Below, one piece after another: positions 17,228 through 27,524 of a stretch of 64,000 bases of DNA. The stretch comes from Microbacterium excoecariae (GTDB lineage Bacteria; Actinomycetota; Actinomycetes; Actinomycetales; Microbacteriaceae). A program made the position numbers and the translations under genes. The notes under the pieces are model-generated. The model did no database searches. It was not told where the DNA came from and saw only the letters and a program-made list of their open reading frames with translations. The number at the start of each line of letters is the position of its first letter. The first letter of the stretch is position 1. The DNA is taken from positions 1,959,115 through 2,023,114 of the forward strand of contig NZ_JAANCO010000001.1 of assembly GCF_011326725.1 (NCBI RefSeq). The letters run 5' to 3'.

Positions 17228-18472
17228 ATGTCGCCGACGCTCGCCCGCCGCCTCAGACTCCCGGACGCCGTCGCGATCGGCCTCGGTTCGATGATCGGCG
17301 CGGGGGTGTTCGTGGTCTTCGCGCCGGCGTCCGAGGCCGCGGGCGCATGGCTGCTCGCGGGCCTCGTCATCGCGGCGTTCGTCGCCTACTGCAACGCGAC
17401 GAGCTCCGCGCAGCTGGCCGCCGTACACCCCGTCGCGGGCGGCACGTACGCCTACGGCCGCGCGGAGCTGGGCGCGTGGTGGGGCTACGTCGCCGGCTGG
17501 GGGTTCGTCATCGGCAAGACGGCGAGCGCCGCCGCCATGGCGCTGACGTTCGCGGCCTACGTGGCCCCCGGGTGGGAGAAGCCCCTCGCGGCGGCGGCCG
17601 TCGCGGCGCTGGCGGGCCTCAACCTGCTCGGCGTCACGCGCACCGCGCTGGCGACGAAGATCATCGTGGTGCTCGTGCTCGGCGTCCTCGCGGTGGTCGC
17701 CCTGGCGGGCGTCGCCGCGGGTCCGGCGGTCCCGCCGGCAGACCCCGGCGTGCCCGTCGGCGTGTACGGCGTCCTGCAGTCCGCGGGGCTGCTGTTCTTC
17801 GCGTTCGCGGGGTACGCGCGCATCGCGACGATGGGCGAAGAGGTCGTGGATCCGGCGCGCACGATCCCCCGCGCAATCGTCATCGCGCTGGCGGGCGCCG
17901 TCGCGGTGTACGTCGTCATCGCGGTGGCGGTGCTCGTGGCGCTCGGCCCGGCGGGCGCGGCCGGATCCGCCGCTCCGCTCGCCGACGTCGTGGCCGCCGC
18001 GGGATGGAACGCGGCGGGCCCCGTCGTCCGGGCCGGCGCCGCGCTCGCGAGCCTCGGGGCGCTGCTGGCCCTCCTGGCGGGCCTCGGGCGGACGAGCCTC
18101 GCCATGGCCCGCGAGGGCGACCTCCCCCGCACCCTCGCGGCGGTCAGCAGGGCGCGGCGCGTGCCGCACCACGCCGAGATCGCGATCGCGGCCGCGGTCA
18201 TCGCCGTCGTGCTCGTCGCAGACGTGCGCGGGGCGATCGGCTTCTCCTCGTTCGGCGTGTTGATGTACTACTTCGTCGCCAACGCCGCGGCCCACCGGCA
18301 GGGCCTCGCGGTGCGCCGATACCCCCGCGCCCTGCAGGTGGCGGGGGCGATCGGCTGCGTCGTGCTCGTCGCGACGCTCCCGTGGCAGTCGATCGCGATC
18401 GGCCTTTCCGTCACCGCGATCGGAGTCGCGCTGCGCGCGGCGCGCCTCGTCGCCGAGCGCCGCGCGCTCTGA
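17228..18472 (+). CDS. APC family amino acid permease
   Basis: A 414-residue carrier with about 12 membrane helices. The first-helix signature AIGLGSMIGAGVFVVF (near residues 15-30) forms the substrate-binding unwound region in APC transporters. The middle segment FFAFAGYARIATMGEEVVDP contains the family's conserved acidic loop. The specific amino acid cannot be assigned. It is divergent from nagA (114 bp apart) and convergent with hisS (19 bp gap). The ATG has no Shine-Dalgarno sequence but a -10-like box 6 bp upstream. Confidence 0.9.
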   Translation: MSPTLARRLRLPDAVAIGLGSMIGAGVFVVFAPASEAAGAWLLAGLVIAAFVAYCNATSSAQLAAVHPVAGGTYAYGRAELGAWWGYVAGWGFVIGKTASAAAMALTFAAYVAPGWEKPLAAAAVAALAGLNLLGVTRTALATKIIVVLVLGVLAVVALAGVAAGPAVPPADPGVPVGVYGVLQSAGLLFFAFAGYARIATMGEEVVDPARTIPRAIVIALAGAVAVYVVIAVAVLVALGPAGAAGSAAPLADVVAAAGWNAAGPVVRAGAALASLGALLALLAGLGRTSLAMAREGDLPRTLAAVSRARRVPHHAEIAIAAAVIAVVLVADVRGAIGFSSFGVLMYYFVANAAAHRQGLAVRRYPRALQVAGAIGCVVLVATLPWQSIAIGLSVTAIGVALRAARLVAERRAL

Positions 18473-18491
18473 GGGGTGAGTCCCCGGCCGA

Positions 18492-19775
18492 TCAGCCGAG
18501 TGGCTGCGGCTCGAGCGACCCCGGCGCCGCCCCCGCGCGCACCGTGGCGAAGGCCGTGTATCCGTCGGCCTCGGCGCGGGCGAGCAGGTTCTTGAGGTTC
18601 TTCGTGCGCTGCTCGAGGCGCACGCGCGCGCCGGTCGCCACGAGTGCGGCCTTGTGCGCGAGGAGCTCGGCGACCGGCACGTCGCGGTCGTGCACGAGGA
18701 CCACGGCGGGGGCCGCGGCGCGATCCGCCACCTCCACGAGGTCGACGATCCGCTCGAATCCGATGGAGAATCCCACCGCCGGGACGTCCTGCCCGAGGAA
18801 CCGGCCGATCATGCCGTCGTAGCGGCCGCCGCCGCCGAGCGAATACGACACGAGGGGGTGGGCGATCTCGAAGATCGTGCCGGTGTAGTAGCCCATCCCG
18901 CGCACGAGGAACGGGTCGAAGACGAGGGGCGCGACACCGCCCGTCGCGCTCGCGACCGCATCGCCGACCGACACAAGGTGGTCGACAACCTCGTCCGGCA
19001 CGCCCTCGGGGAGACGCGAGCGGATCTCCGCGGGCCCGAAGGCGCCGCGAGCGGATTCGGCCGGCAGCGCGCCGAGGAAGGCCTCCAGCTGGCCCACGGC
19101 CGCCTCGTCGGCCCGGCGCTGACGGAGCTCCGCGGCGACGCCGGCCGCGCCGATCTTGTCGAGCTTGTCGATCGTGATGAGGACGGCGGGGCGCGCTGCC
19201 TCGGGGAAGCCAAACGCCTCGAGCATCGCGTCGAGCGCGCGGCGATCGTTGATGCGGACGCTCGCGCCCTCGAGCCCGAGCGCCGAGAGCGCGTCGAGCG
19301 TCGCGGCGATGAGCTCGGACTCGGCGCGGCCCGTGGCGTCGCCGATGATGTCGATGTCGCACTGGACGAACTGGCGGTAGCGCCCCTTCTGCGGGCGCTC
19401 CGCGCGCCACACGGGCGCGATCTGCACGGCCCGGAACACGCTCGGGAGCTCGCCGCGGTGGGTCGCGTAGAAGCGCGACAGGGGGACGGTGAGGTCGTAT
19501 CGCAGCCCGAGGTCGCTGAGCCCGGCCGGGTCCTCTGCCGCCGCGCGCACGCCGTCCGCGTCGAGCCCGCGGCGCAGGACGTTGAACGCCAGCTTCTCGT
19601 TGTCGCCGCCTACGCCCGCGTGCAGGCGGTCGTAGTCCTCCATGACGGGCGTCTCGATCTCATCGAACCCATGGGCGCGGTAGCGCTCGCGGATGACGGC
19701 GAGCACGCGCTCGCGGCGGGCCTTGTCGGCGGGGAGCAAATCGCGCATTCCGCGCGGCGGGTTCACGGTTGCCAT
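18492..19775 (-). CDS. hisS: Histidyl-tRNA synthetase
   Basis: A 427-residue class II synthetase. Motif 2 (PVWRAERPQKGRYRQFVQCD), the histidine-binding LVRGMGYYTGTIFEI and motif 3 (GFSIGFERI) are all present, followed by the anticodon-binding domain. It charges tRNA-His in the cytosol. ATG 19775 gives the family N-terminus (VNPPRGMRDLLP) with AGGGG a few nt upstream. It lies 7 nt after the mazG stop, so both are likely co-transcribed. Confidence 0.97.
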   Translation of the reverse strand: MATVNPPRGMRDLLPADKARRERVLAVIRERYRAHGFDEIETPVMEDYDRLHAGVGGDNEKLAFNVLRRGLDADGVRAAAEDPAGLSDLGLRYDLTVPLSRFYATHRGELPSVFRAVQIAPVWRAERPQKGRYRQFVQCDIDIIGDATGRAESELIAATLDALSALGLEGASVRINDRRALDAMLEAFGFPEAARPAVLITIDKLDKIGAAGVAAELRQRRADEAAVGQLEAFLGALPAESARGAFGPAEIRSRLPEGVPDEVVDHLVSVGDAVASATGGVAPLVFDPFLVRGMGYYTGTIFEIAHPLVSYSLGGGGRYDGMIGRFLGQDVPAVGFSIGFERIVDLVEVADRAAAPAVVLVHDRDVPVAELLAHKAALVATGARVRLEQRTKNLKNLLARAEADGYTAFATVRAGAAPGSLEPQPLG

Positions 19776-19782
19776 AGGGCCC

Positions 19783-20472
19783 CTATTCTTCCACCTCCGC
19801 GCGCCGGACCTCGTCCGCGAGGGCACGCACGCGCCCGCGCAGGGCCCGCTCGGCGTCCCAGCCGCGCGCGCGGGCGAGCGCCGCAAGCCCCGCGAGGACC
19901 TCGCCGAGTTCCTCCTCGCTTGTGGGCAGGAGGACCTCGCCCGAGTCCGCCTCGATGGCCTCCGACGCGGCGATCTCCTCGCGAAACTCCAGGCCCACGC
20001 CCGCGCGCTCCGCGCGACCGAGCACCTTCTGCGCCAGCGCGAGCGCGGGCATCGCGGGCGACACGCCGTCCAGCGCCGAGGCGCCGGCGGGCTTCTCGGC
20101 GGCCTTCGCGGCGTTCCACAGCTCCAGCACGCGCTCCGGAGTCTCGGCCTCTTCGCCCGCGAAGACGTGCGGGTGGCGGCGGATCATCTTGTCCGCCATG
20201 GTCCCGGCAACGTCCTCCAGGGTGAACGGGTCGGCCTCGTCGGCCGCGGCCACCTCGGCGTGGAAGAGGACCTGCCAGAGCAGGTCCCCCAGCTCCTCGC
20301 GCAGCCCGGCGCGATCGCCGCGCTCGATCGCGTCCACGACCTCGGCCGCCTCCTCGGTGGCGTAGGGCGCCAGGGCGTCGTGGGTCATCTGCCGCGACCA
20401 CACGCAGGTGTCGTGCACGCGCCGCATGACGTCGACGGCGCGCAGGAGCTCGGGGGTATCGGAGGAGGCCAT
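19783..20472 (-). CDS. mazG: Nucleoside triphosphate pyrophosphohydrolase MazG
   Basis: A 229-residue all-alpha NTP pyrophosphatase. The MazG signature runs from ATEEAAEVVDAI through REELGDLLWQVLFHAEVA, supplying the Glu/Asp Mg ligands, followed by IRRHPHVF and LELWNAAKAAEK. The protein resembles a one-and-a-half-domain MazG with a shorter C-terminal half. It clears aberrant nucleotides. A GACAAT box 6 bp before ATG 20472 suggests leaderless expression. hisS follows after 7 nt. Confidence 0.93.
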   Translation of the reverse strand: MASSDTPELLRAVDVMRRVHDTCVWSRQMTHDALAPYATEEAAEVVDAIERGDRAGLREELGDLLWQVLFHAEVAAADEADPFTLEDVAGTMADKMIRRHPHVFAGEEAETPERVLELWNAAKAAEKPAGASALDGVSPAMPALALAQKVLGRAERAGVGLEFREEIAASEAIEADSGEVLLPTSEEELGEVLAGLAALARARGWDAERALRGRVRALADEVRRAEVEE

Positions 20473-20490
20473 GACCCCATTGTCAACGAC

Positions 20491-20526
20491 GAACGGCCCG
20501 CCGGGATCGCTCCCGACGGGCCGTTC
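20491..20526 (-). terminator. Terminator downstream of nhaA
   Basis: A 10-bp stem (20491-20500 with 20517-20526; GAACGGCCCG arm) encloses an inner GGGA/TCCC stem with a TCGC loop. It starts 10 nt after the nhaA stop and lies between nhaA and mazG. Confidence 0.75.
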
Positions 20527-20536
20527 GCGCGCGCCC

Positions 20537-21709
20537 TCAGGCGGCGGCGTTCTCCTCCGCCGCGACCCGGCGATGGTGCGCCGCGCGCCAGGAGACGAGG
20601 AATCCCGACAGCACGAGCGAGATGAGGGATCCGATGAGCACGCCCAGCACCGCCTCGTCGGCCACCTCGGGCTGCGAGGCGAACGCGAGGCGCGACAGGA
20701 GCAGCGACACCGTGAACCCGATCCCGCCGAGCGCCGCTGCGGGCAGGATGTCGGCGAAGGCCACCTCGGGCCGCCCCCTCTCGTCCCGCCCGATGAAATT
20801 GGCCAGCCATCCGAACAGCGTGATCCCGATGAGCTTGCCCACCGGGAGCGCGATGACGATGCCCCACATGGCGGGCGAGATCTCGGCGACGCTCTCGACC
20901 TGCGGGATCATGACGAGCGCCGAGAAGAAGGCGAACACGGGCAGGACGAGGCCGTTCACCCACGGCTCGAGCGCGTGTCGCGCGCGCATGCCCTCGTGCT
21001 GGCGAATGACGAGGCCCAGCATGACGCCGGCGAGCGTCGCGTGGATGCCCGCGAGGTAGATGAAGGCCCACGCCATGAGAGCGATCACGATCATGAGGGG
21101 CACGACGAACGCCTGGTTGCGCCGCGACCGGAACCGGCTGAGCACGGCGAACAGCGCGACCAGGGCGAACCCGATCAGGAGGTTCAGGAGGTTCAGGTCG
21201 GTCGTGAAGAGGATGGCGATGAAGAGGATCCCGACGATGTCGTCGATGATCGCGAGCGCCAGCAGGAAGACGCGCACCTTCGTCGGCAGGCCCTTGCCGA
21301 ACATCGCCAGCACGCCGAGGGCGAAGGCGATGTCGGTCGCCGTGGGGATCGGCCAGCCGTGCACGGCGTATTCGTCGCGCCCCGCGATCGCGAGGTAGAT
21401 CGCGATCGGGACGATCACGCCGCCCACCGCGGCGATCGCGGGCTTGATGGCCTTGCCGATGCTGTTGAGCTGCCCCCGCGTCAGCTCGTACTGGAGCTCG
21501 ACGGCGACGGTAAAGAAGAACACGGCGAGCAGCAGGTCGGCGACCCAGTGCGACAGCTCGAGCTTCAGGCCGAGCGCCTCAGGACCGAACTCGACGTGAC
21601 TCGCGTGGATGAGGTCCTCGCCGAACGGGAGATTGGCCAGGATCAGGCCGAGCGCGGCGGCCCCCAGGAGGAGGAACGCGGGGAAGCGCTCGGAGCGAAG
21701 GAGTTTCAT
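20537..21709 (-). CDS. nhaA: Na+/H+ antiporter NhaA
   Basis: A 390-residue, 12-helix antiporter exchanging external protons for internal Na+ or Li+. The signatures PTATDIAFALGVL and LALAIIDDIVGILF contain the paired aspartates of the ion-binding site. The C-terminal helices and ILPAAALGGIGFTVSLLL also match. ATG 21709 is preceded by AAAGG 6 nt upstream. It is followed by a good terminator, so it is probably a single-gene unit inserted between mfd and mazG. Confidence 0.96.
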   Translation of the reverse strand: MKLLRSERFPAFLLLGAAALGLILANLPFGEDLIHASHVEFGPEALGLKLELSHWVADLLLAVFFFTVAVELQYELTRGQLNSIGKAIKPAIAAVGGVIVPIAIYLAIAGRDEYAVHGWPIPTATDIAFALGVLAMFGKGLPTKVRVFLLALAIIDDIVGILFIAILFTTDLNLLNLLIGFALVALFAVLSRFRSRRNQAFVVPLMIVIALMAWAFIYLAGIHATLAGVMLGLVIRQHEGMRARHALEPWVNGLVLPVFAFFSALVMIPQVESVAEISPAMWGIVIALPVGKLIGITLFGWLANFIGRDERGRPEVAFADILPAAALGGIGFTVSLLLSRLAFASQPEVADEAVLGVLIGSLISLVLSGFLVSWRAAHHRRVAAEENAAA

Positions 21710-21821
21710 CGATGCCTTTCGGTTGCCGATTGACCGCGGGCCGTGCGGACCGCGGCGCCGACCAGACTTCCCGGCACACCGCTTCCCACCCTATCGGGAC
21801 CGCGCGCCGTGACCTGTCAGG

Positions 21822-24800
21822 CTACTGCGCGCGGGCCTGGCCCGCCCCGGCCGCCGCGGCGAGGGGGAACAGCGCGTCGAGCAGCTGGCGCACCCAGGCC
21901 AGCAGGTCCGCGTCCGCGAGCGCCTCTCCCCCGGCCGTGGGGAGCGGAACGAGGAGCGCGTCGCCCGAGCCGATGAGCTTCGCGCCGGGGTACAGGCGCT
22001 TCAGCCGCACCTGCATCGAGTCCGGCAGCGCGGCCGGGGCGATCCGCAGGTTCTTGCCCATCGCGACGACGTCCGAGAGGTGCGACTGCGCGGCGCGGCG
22101 ACGCAGTCGCGCGACGTCCACGAGCCCGCGCACGGGGGCGGGCGGCTCGCCGTAGCGGTCCGCGAGCTCCTCCACGACGCGGTCGATGGCGTCCTCCTCG
22201 GCGCCGGCCGTCGCCGACGCGGACAGCTTCTGGTAGGCCTCGAGCCGGAGGCGCTCGCTATCGATGTAGTCGTCGGGGATGCGCGCCTCGAGCGGCAGCT
22301 CGAGCCGCAGCTCGACGGGCCCGTCGCCCTCCTCGCCGCGGAACTCGCTCACGGCCTCCCCGATCATCCGCAGGTACAGGTCGAATCCCACGCCCGCGAT
22401 GTGTCCGGCCTGCTCCGCGCCGAGGAGATTCCCCGCGCCGCGCAGCTCGAGGTCCTTCATCGCGACCTGGATCCCGCTGCCGAGATCGTTGTGGACCGCG
22501 ATCGTCTCGAGGCGGTCGGCCGCGGTCTCCGAGAGCGGGCGATGTTCGTCGTAGACGAAGTAGGCGTAGGCACGCTCGCGCCCGCGACCCACTCGGCCGC
22601 GCAGCTGGTGGAGCTGGGCCAGGCCGTACTTGTCGGCGCGGTCGATGATGATCGTGTTCGCGTTCGCGATGTCGATGCCGGTCTCGATGATCGTCGTGCA
22701 CACGAGCACGTCGAACTTGCGCTCCCAGAAGTCGTCGACGACCTGCTCCAGCTGGTGCTCGCCCATCTTGCCGTGGGCGACGGCGATCCGCGCGTCGGGC
22801 ACGAGCTCCGCGAGGTGGCTCGCGACGCGCTGGATGCTCGTGACCCGGTTGTGCACGTAGAACACCTGCCCCTCGCGCAGCATCTCGCGCCGGATGGCGG
22901 CGGCGACCTGTTTGTCGTTGGACGGGCCCACGTAGGACAGGATGGGGTGGCGCTCCTCCGGCGGCGTGGCGAGCGTCGACATCTCGCGGATCCCCGTCAC
23001 CGCCATCTCGAGGGTGCGGGGGATCGGCGTGGCGCTCATCGCGAGGATGTCGACGTTCGTCTTGAGCTTCTTCAGCGCGTCCTTGTGCTCGACGCCGAAG
23101 CGCTGCTCCTCGTCGATGATGAGGAGGCCGAGGTCCTTGAACACGACCTGATCCGTGAGGATCCGGTGCGTGCCGATCACCATGTCGACGGATCCGTCGA
23201 GAAGACCCCGCAGGGTGTCCCGCGCCTGCTGCGGCGTCTGGAAGCGGCTGAGGGCCTTCACCTTCACGGGAAAGCCCGCGAAGCGCTCCTGGAACGTCTC
23301 GAGGTGCTGCTTGACCAGCAGCGTCGTGGGCACGAGCATCGCGACCTGCTTGCCATCCTGAATCGCCTTAAAGGCGGCGCGCACGGCGACCTCGGTCTTG
23401 CCGAAGCCGACGTCGCCCGAGAGCAGGCGGTCCATCGGGATCGCGCGCTCCATGTCGCGCTTGACCTCGTCGATCGTCTGCAGCTGATCGGGGGTCTCGG
23501 CGAACGGGAACGCCTCCTCGAGCTCGCGCTGCCAGGGCGTGTCGGGCCCGAAGGCGTGGCCCTTCGACGCCATGCGGGCCGAGTAGAGCTTCACGAGCTC
23601 CACCGCGATGTCCCGGACGGCCTTGCGCGCCTTCTTCTTCGCCTGCGCCCAGTCGGATCCGCCCATCTTCGACAGCTGCGGGTTCTCGCCGCCGACGTAC
23701 TTCGAGAGCAGGTCGAGCTGATCGGTGGGAACGAACAGCTTGTCGCCCGGGTAGCCGCGCTTCGACGGCGCGTACTCGAGCACGACGTAGTCGCGCGTCG
23801 ACTTCTGCGCGCCGCGACCCCCGGTGGACACCTCGCGCTGGACCATCTCGACGAACCGGCCGATGCCGTGCGTCGCGTGCACGACGGGATCCCCGGGCTT
23901 CAGCTGGAGCGGATCCACGACGTTGCGCCGCCGGGACGCGAGCTTCTTGACGACGCCCGCGTCCTGCGCGATCGTGCGCCCGTAGAACTCCGAATCGGTG
24001 AGGACGGCGACCCGGGCCTCCTCCGAGACAAACCCCTTCTCGACCTGCGCGCGCAGGAGCGTCGCGACCCCCCGCTCGGGCGCCTCGCCCAGCGCGTCGA
24101 CGATCCGCGCGGCGACGCCGCGCTCGGACAACACGTCGCGCGCCCGGTCCACGAGGCCCGTGCCCGTTCCGGCGACGACGACCGCCCACCCGTCCGCGAC
24201 GAGCCCGCGGACGAACTCCGTCGCGCCGTCGACGTTGCCCTGGAAGGAGGCGGGTGCCTCGGCCCGGATCCGCATGGACGAGCCGCCGGGGGCGAACGCC
24301 TCCCCCGCATCCGCCAGCTCCTCCGCGATCTCCCCCAGCCCGGAGTCGAAAGGACTCAGAGTCCACCACACGCCGCCCCGCGCGGACGCAGCCTCGCGCA
24401 GGTCCCCGACGCCGACGAAGCCGGCGTGGGCCAGATCGAGCGGCGCCTCGCCGCCGGCCGTGGCGGCATTCCACGCGGCCTCGAGGAACTCCGCGTTCGT
24501 CTCGGCCAGGCTCGTGGCCCGCGCGAGCGCGCGCTCGGGGTCCACGAGCGCGACGGACGCACCCTCCGGGAGGTAGTCGACCACGCTCACGAGCGGGCCC
24601 GCGACGAGGCTGGAGAGCGACTCCATCCCCTCCGTGGGGATCCCCTCTCCCATCCGCTCGAGCATCTGGCCGATCCCGGGGTAGTCGTTCTGGAGCTCCC
24701 GCGCGCGCTGCCGGACCTCGGGGGTGAGCAGCAGCTCGCGGCTCGGCATGAGCTCGATCCGCGAGATCGTTCCGGGGGCGGAGCGCTGGTCGGCGACGGA

Positions 24801-25439
24801 GAACTCGCGGATCTCGTCGACCTCGTCGCCGAAGAATTCCACGCGGTACGGGTGATCCGCCGTCGGCGGGAAGACGTCGAGGATCCCGCCGCGCACGGCG
24901 AACTCACCGCGGCGCGACACCATGTCGACCCGGTGGTAGGCGAGCTCCACGAGGCGCGGGGCGATGTCTTCCAGCCACAGGTCGCGGCCGCCGGCGGCGA
25001 GCACGATCTCCTCGGCGTCGCCCAGCCCCGGCGCGATCGGCTGCATCGCCGCGCGCACGGACGCCGTCACGACGAGCGGGGTCTCGCCGTCCCAGCGCGC
25101 GAGCCGGCGGAGGGTGGTGAGCCTCCGGCCGACGACCTCGGGGCTCGGGCTCAGGCGCTCGTGCGGCAGCGTCTCCCAGGCGGGCAGGTCGACCACGTCG
25201 GCGGCCGGCAGGTAGGCCGCGAGGGCCGCGGCCAACTGCTCCGAGCGACGGCTCGTCGGCGCGATCGCCACGAGCACGGGCGGGTGGCCGGCCCCGCGGC
25301 GCCGCTCGAGGAGCGCCGCGAGCGCGGGCGCGTCCAGACCGTCCACGGCCGAGAACTCCGCGTCGACCGAGGAGCAGGCGATCGCCTCCCGGAACGAGGA
25401 CGACGTGTCGAGGGCGCGCAGGATCCCGGAAAGAGTCAC
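21822..25439 (-). CDS. mfd: Transcription-repair coupling factor Mfd
   Basis: A 1205-residue multidomain ATPase. It has an N-terminal UvrB-like UvrA-interaction region, the RNA polymerase-interacting domain around [16 protein letters not shown], then a RecG-like helicase core. Walker A is [11 protein letters not shown], the DEEQ box is [12 protein letters not shown], and motif VI is [17 protein letters not shown]. It displaces RNA polymerase stalled at lesions and recruits UvrA. GTG 25439 has a TAGACT box 6 bp upstream, suggesting a leaderless transcript. It diverges from a small membrane-protein gene 50 bp away. Confidence 0.97.
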   Translation of the reverse strand: MTLSGILRALDTSSSFREAIACSSVDAEFSAVDGLDAPALAALLERRRGAGHPPVLVAIAPTSRRSEQLAAALAAYLPAADVVDLPAWETLPHERLSPSPEVVGRRLTTLRRLARWDGETPLVVTASVRAAMQPIAPGLGDAEEIVLAAGGRDLWLEDIAPRLVELAYHRVDMVSRRGEFAVRGGILDVFPPTADHPYRVEFFGDEVDEIREFSVADQRSAPGTISRIELMPSRELLLTPEVRQRARELQNDYPGIGQMLERMGEGIPTEGMESLSSLVAGPLVSVVDYLPEGASVALVDPERALARATSLAETNAEFLEAAWNAATAGGEAPLDLAHAGFVGVGDLREAASARGGVWWTLSPFDSGLGEIAEELADAGEAFAPGGSSMRIRAEAPASFQGNVDGATEFVRGLVADGWAVVVAGTGTGLVDRARDVLSERGVAARIVDALGEAPERGVATLLRAQVEKGFVSEEARVAVLTDSEFYGRTIAQDAGVVKKLASRRRNVVDPLQLKPGDPVVHATHGIGRFVEMVQREVSTGGRGAQKSTRDYVVLEYAPSKRGYPGDKLFVPTDQLDLLSKYVGGENPQLSKMGGSDWAQAKKKARKAVRDIAVELVKLYSARMASKGHAFGPDTPWQRELEEAFPFAETPDQLQTIDEVKRDMERAIPMDRLLSGDVGFGKTEVAVRAAFKAIQDGKQVAMLVPTTLLVKQHLETFQERFAGFPVKVKALSRFQTPQQARDTLRGLLDGSVDMVIGTHRILTDQVVFKDLGLLIIDEEQRFGVEHKDALKKLKTNVDILAMSATPIPRTLEMAVTGIREMSTLATPPEERHPILSYVGPSNDKQVAAAIRREMLREGQVFYVHNRVTSIQRVASHLAELVPDARIAVAHGKMGEHQLEQVVDDFWERKFDVLVCTTIIETGIDIANANTIIIDRADKYGLAQLHQLRGRVGRGRERAYAYFVYDEHRPLSETAADRLETIAVHNDLGSGIQVAMKDLELRGAGNLLGAEQAGHIAGVGFDLYLRMIGEAVSEFRGEEGDGPVELRLELPLEARIPDDYIDSERLRLEAYQKLSASATAGAEEDAIDRVVEELADRYGEPPAPVRGLVDVARLRRRAAQSHLSDVVAMGKNLRIAPAALPDSMQVRLKRLYPGAKLIGSGDALLVPLPTAGGEALADADLLAWVRQLLDALFPLAAAAGAGQARAQ

Positions 25440-25445
25440 GGCACC

Positions 25446-25451
25446 AGTCTA
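25446..25451 (-). promoter_or_regulatory. -10 box (TAGACT) for mfd
   Basis: TAGACT, 6 nt, GTG 25439 on the minus strand. The same hexamer is used ahead of metG, eno and hrpA in this window. Confidence 0.5.
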
Positions 25452-25477
25452 CGAGCGACCCCCGACGCCGCGGCCCG

Positions 25478-25483
25478 TAGGAT
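25478..25483 (+). promoter_or_regulatory. -10 box (TAGGAT) for the small membrane-protein gene
   Basis: TAGGAT, 6 nt, GTG 25490. It is divergent from the mfd -10 box 27 bp away. Confidence 0.5.
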
Positions 25484-25489
25484 GGCCGC

Positions 25490-25903
25490 GTGACGACGCC
25501 CCCGCCCCCGCGGCCCCGCGCGCTCGGCGTCGTGGCGTTCGCCGGAGCGGTCGCCTCGCTCGTCCTCGGCGCCGCCGCGATCACGCTCGCGGGGTGGTCC
25601 ATCTCGCGGGCGCTGCGCTTCACCGACTACCCGGACCTCGTCCAGGACACCCAGGCGCAGCTGTGGGAGAGCGCCGGGTCGCTGGCCCTCTCGGCCGCGT
25701 GGCTGGGGGCGGCGTGGATCCTCCACGCGCTGATCGCGGCGTGGGCCCTCGTCCAGGGCATCGTCGCGGTGGCGGTGGGGCGCGGCCGCGCGTGGGGCGC
25801 CGCCGCGATCGTCGTCGCCGCCATCGCGTGGCTCCCGCTCACCTGGGTGACCCAGGAGGCCGTCCTCGCGGGGCTTCTCGGCCTCGTGCCCTTCTTCGGG
25901 TGA
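25490..25903 (+). CDS. Small four-helix membrane protein, unknown function
   Basis: A 137-residue protein with a Pro-rich N-terminus (TTPPPPRPR) and about three to four hydrophobic helices. A short polar loop lies near residues 45-60 (DYPDLVQDTQAQLWESAG). I recognise no family. GTG 25490 has no ribosome site but a TAGGAT box 6 bp upstream. Its TGA abuts the convergent pth stop with no intervening base, the two stops forming TGATCA. Confidence 0.72.
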   Translation: MTTPPPPRPRALGVVAFAGAVASLVLGAAAITLAGWSISRALRFTDYPDLVQDTQAQLWESAGSLALSAAWLGAAWILHALIAAWALVQGIVAVAVGRGRAWGAAAIVVAAIAWLPLTWVTQEAVLAGLLGLVPFFG

Positions 25904-26488
25904 TCAGGCTCGCGGCGCGTGCACGCGCTGTTGCGCCGCGGTGAGGCCCTCGTCGGCGATCAGCTCCGCGGCATCCGCCGCGTCCGACACCAGGATGGGG
26001 AGGTTCTGGCGTTCCGCGGATCCGAACTCGGCGAGCACCCAGTCGGCCGGATCCTGCCGCCCCGGCGGGCGGCCGATGCCCACGCGCACCCGCGCGAAGT
26101 CGGGCGTGCCGAGCGCCTTCTGGATGTCGCGGATCCCGTTGTGCCCGCCGTGGCCCCCGCCGGACTTGAGCTTCAGCTGGTCGAACGGGATGTCGAGTTC
26201 GTCGTGAACGACGATGACGCGCTCCGGCGCGACGCGGTAGAAGGACGCGAGCGCCGCGGCGGGGCCGCCGGAGGTGTTCATGAAGCCGTTCGACTTCGCG
26301 AGAACGAGCTTCGCGGCGCCGGGGCGCAGCCACGCCTCGGCCACGCGCGCGCCCGCTTTGTGCTGCCGCCACGAGGCATCACGGCGGGCCGCGATCTCGT
26401 CGACGACCATCTGGCCGACGTTGTGGCGCGTGCGCTCGTATCGCGGGCCCGGGTTCCCGAGGCCCATGATCAGCCAGGTCTCCGCCAT
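25904..26488 (-). CDS. pth: Peptidyl-tRNA hydrolase
   Basis: A 194-residue enzyme that frees tRNA from stalled peptidyl-tRNA. Signatures are [18 protein letters not shown] (with the catalytic His), [34 protein letters not shown] and GIGRP. The size is normal. AAGGAG 7 nt before ATG 26488 fixes the start. It follows rplY in the conserved rplY-pth order, though a strong terminator separates them, so it may be expressed partly on its own. Confidence 0.97.
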   Translation of the reverse strand: MAETWLIMGLGNPGPRYERTRHNVGQMVVDEIAARRDASWRQHKAGARVAEAWLRPGAAKLVLAKSNGFMNTSGGPAAALASFYRVAPERVIVVHDELDIPFDQLKLKSGGGHGGHNGIRDIQKALGTPDFARVRVGIGRPPGRQDPADWVLAEFGSAERQNLPILVSDAADAAELIADEGLTAAQQRVHAPRA

Positions 26489-26514
26489 GGCGCTCTCCTT
26501 ATTCGTGGCCGAGA

Positions 26515-26555
26515 CGGGATGAGGGGGCGCGGTGTCCCCGCGCCCCCTCATCCCG
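26515..26555 (-). terminator. Terminator downstream of rplY
   Basis: A perfect 18-bp stem (26515-26532 with 26538-26555) with a 5-nt loop lies 18 nt after the rplY stop and upstream of pth. It is very stable and GC-rich, without a U-tract; it may be partial so that pth is still read. Confidence 0.8.
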
Positions 26556-26573
26556 GTGTCGATCTCGAAATCG

Positions 26574-27170
26574 TTACTCGGCCGACTCCGCGCCGTCCTC
26601 GGCCGGCTCGGCGTCCTCGTCCTCGGCGGACACGCTCGGGGTGGAGATGCCCACGACGAGCAGCTCGGGGTCGTCGGCGAGCGTGACGCCGGCGGGGAGC
26701 GTGAGGTCCTTGGCGTAGACGTGCTGGCCGTCCTCGAGGCCGTCGATGTTCACGACGATGTGCTCGGGGATGTGCATCGCCTCGGCCTCGACCGTGATCG
26801 CGGTCGCGCTGAGCGTCGCGATCGTGCCCGGGAACGACTCGCCCTCGGTGACGTAGGGCACGTCGACCGTCATCTTCTCGCCGCGCGTGACGACGACGAG
26901 GTCGATGTGCTCGATGATCTGGCGCACCGGGTCGCGCTGCACGTCCTTGACGAGGGCGAGCTGGCTCTCGCCGTCGATGTCGAGGTCGATCACGGCGTTC
27001 GCGTGACGCACGATCAGGCCCGTCTGGTGCCCCGGGAGGGCGAGGTGCTTGACCTCGGTGCCGTGGCCGTAGAGGACCGCGGGGATCTGGCCGGCGGCGC
27101 GCAGGCGGCGGGCGAAGCCCTTGCCGAACTCGGTGCGAACCTGGACGGTGAGCTTGTTGCCATCGCTCAT
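26574..27170 (-). CDS. rplY: 50S ribosomal protein L25/general stress protein Ctc
   Basis: A 198-residue protein of the two-domain Ctc type. The N-terminal L25 domain binds 5S rRNA ([23 protein letters not shown]). A C-terminal TL5-like domain (from about residue 95) and a highly acidic tail ([18 protein letters not shown]) follow. AGGAGA 6 nt upstream marks ATG 27170; reading farther upstream is open but has no family similarity. It sits before pth as in most actinobacteria. Confidence 0.96.
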   Translation of the reverse strand: MSDGNKLTVQVRTEFGKGFARRLRAAGQIPAVLYGHGTEVKHLALPGHQTGLIVRHANAVIDLDIDGESQLALVKDVQRDPVRQIIEHIDLVVVTRGEKMTVDVPYVTEGESFPGTIATLSATAITVEAEAMHIPEHIVVNIDGLEDGQHVYAKDLTLPAGVTLADDPELLVVGISTPSVSAEDEDAEPAEDGAESAE

Positions 27171-27410
27171 GGGTGTCTCCTGTCTCGGTGCACGCGTACC
27201 GAGGCGGGCCGCGTGAGTGAACGTGTGTCTCGACTCCAACGCAGGACGTGAGGAGAGCAGTTCTGCCCGCTTCACCGCGTCGATAACGGAAGCGCCGGAG
27301 CGCCTCCCTCGCCGAGGTCGTCGTCTATCGTACCCGATCGACGCGGTAGGATCGATCCCTGTGCGCGTTTCGCGCGCCCCACCCCCGAGCACCTACGGAG
27401 ACCCCCGCGC
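27171..27410. other. Non-coding gap between rplY and the 37-residue ORF
   Basis: About 240 bp without a recognisable gene. It should hold the divergent rplY promoter and, on the plus strand, a TAGGAT box near 27350 that could drive the small ORF at 27411. Nothing else stands out. Confidence 0.5.
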
Positions 27411-27524
27411 ATGGACGCTTCGCACATCGTCGCCCTCGTCATCGCCGCCCTCGCCACGTGCACGACGATCGGGTTCGTCGGCGCCCTGTTCACGCTCGGA
27501 CGGCAGTCCTCCTACAAGGACTGA
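27411..27524 (+). CDS. Small single-pass membrane peptide (37 residues)
   Basis: A 37-codon frame starts at ATG 27411 and ends at TGA 27522-27524. One hydrophobic helix covers about residues 5-27 (IVALVIAALATCTTIGFVGA), followed by a polar tail GRQSSYKD. GGAG lies 10 nt upstream, and a TAGGAT box near 27350 could be its promoter. GC-rich third positions agree with real coding. I do not recognise the peptide. It precedes gnd by 91 nt on the same strand. Confidence 0.6.
   Translation: MDASHIVALVIAALATCTTIGFVGALFTLGRQSSYKD

Noticed and set aside
17114..18295. N-terminal extension of nagA by ~390 codons
   Set aside because: The extra part is antisense to the APC permease and has no domain; nagA similarity begins at ATG 17113.
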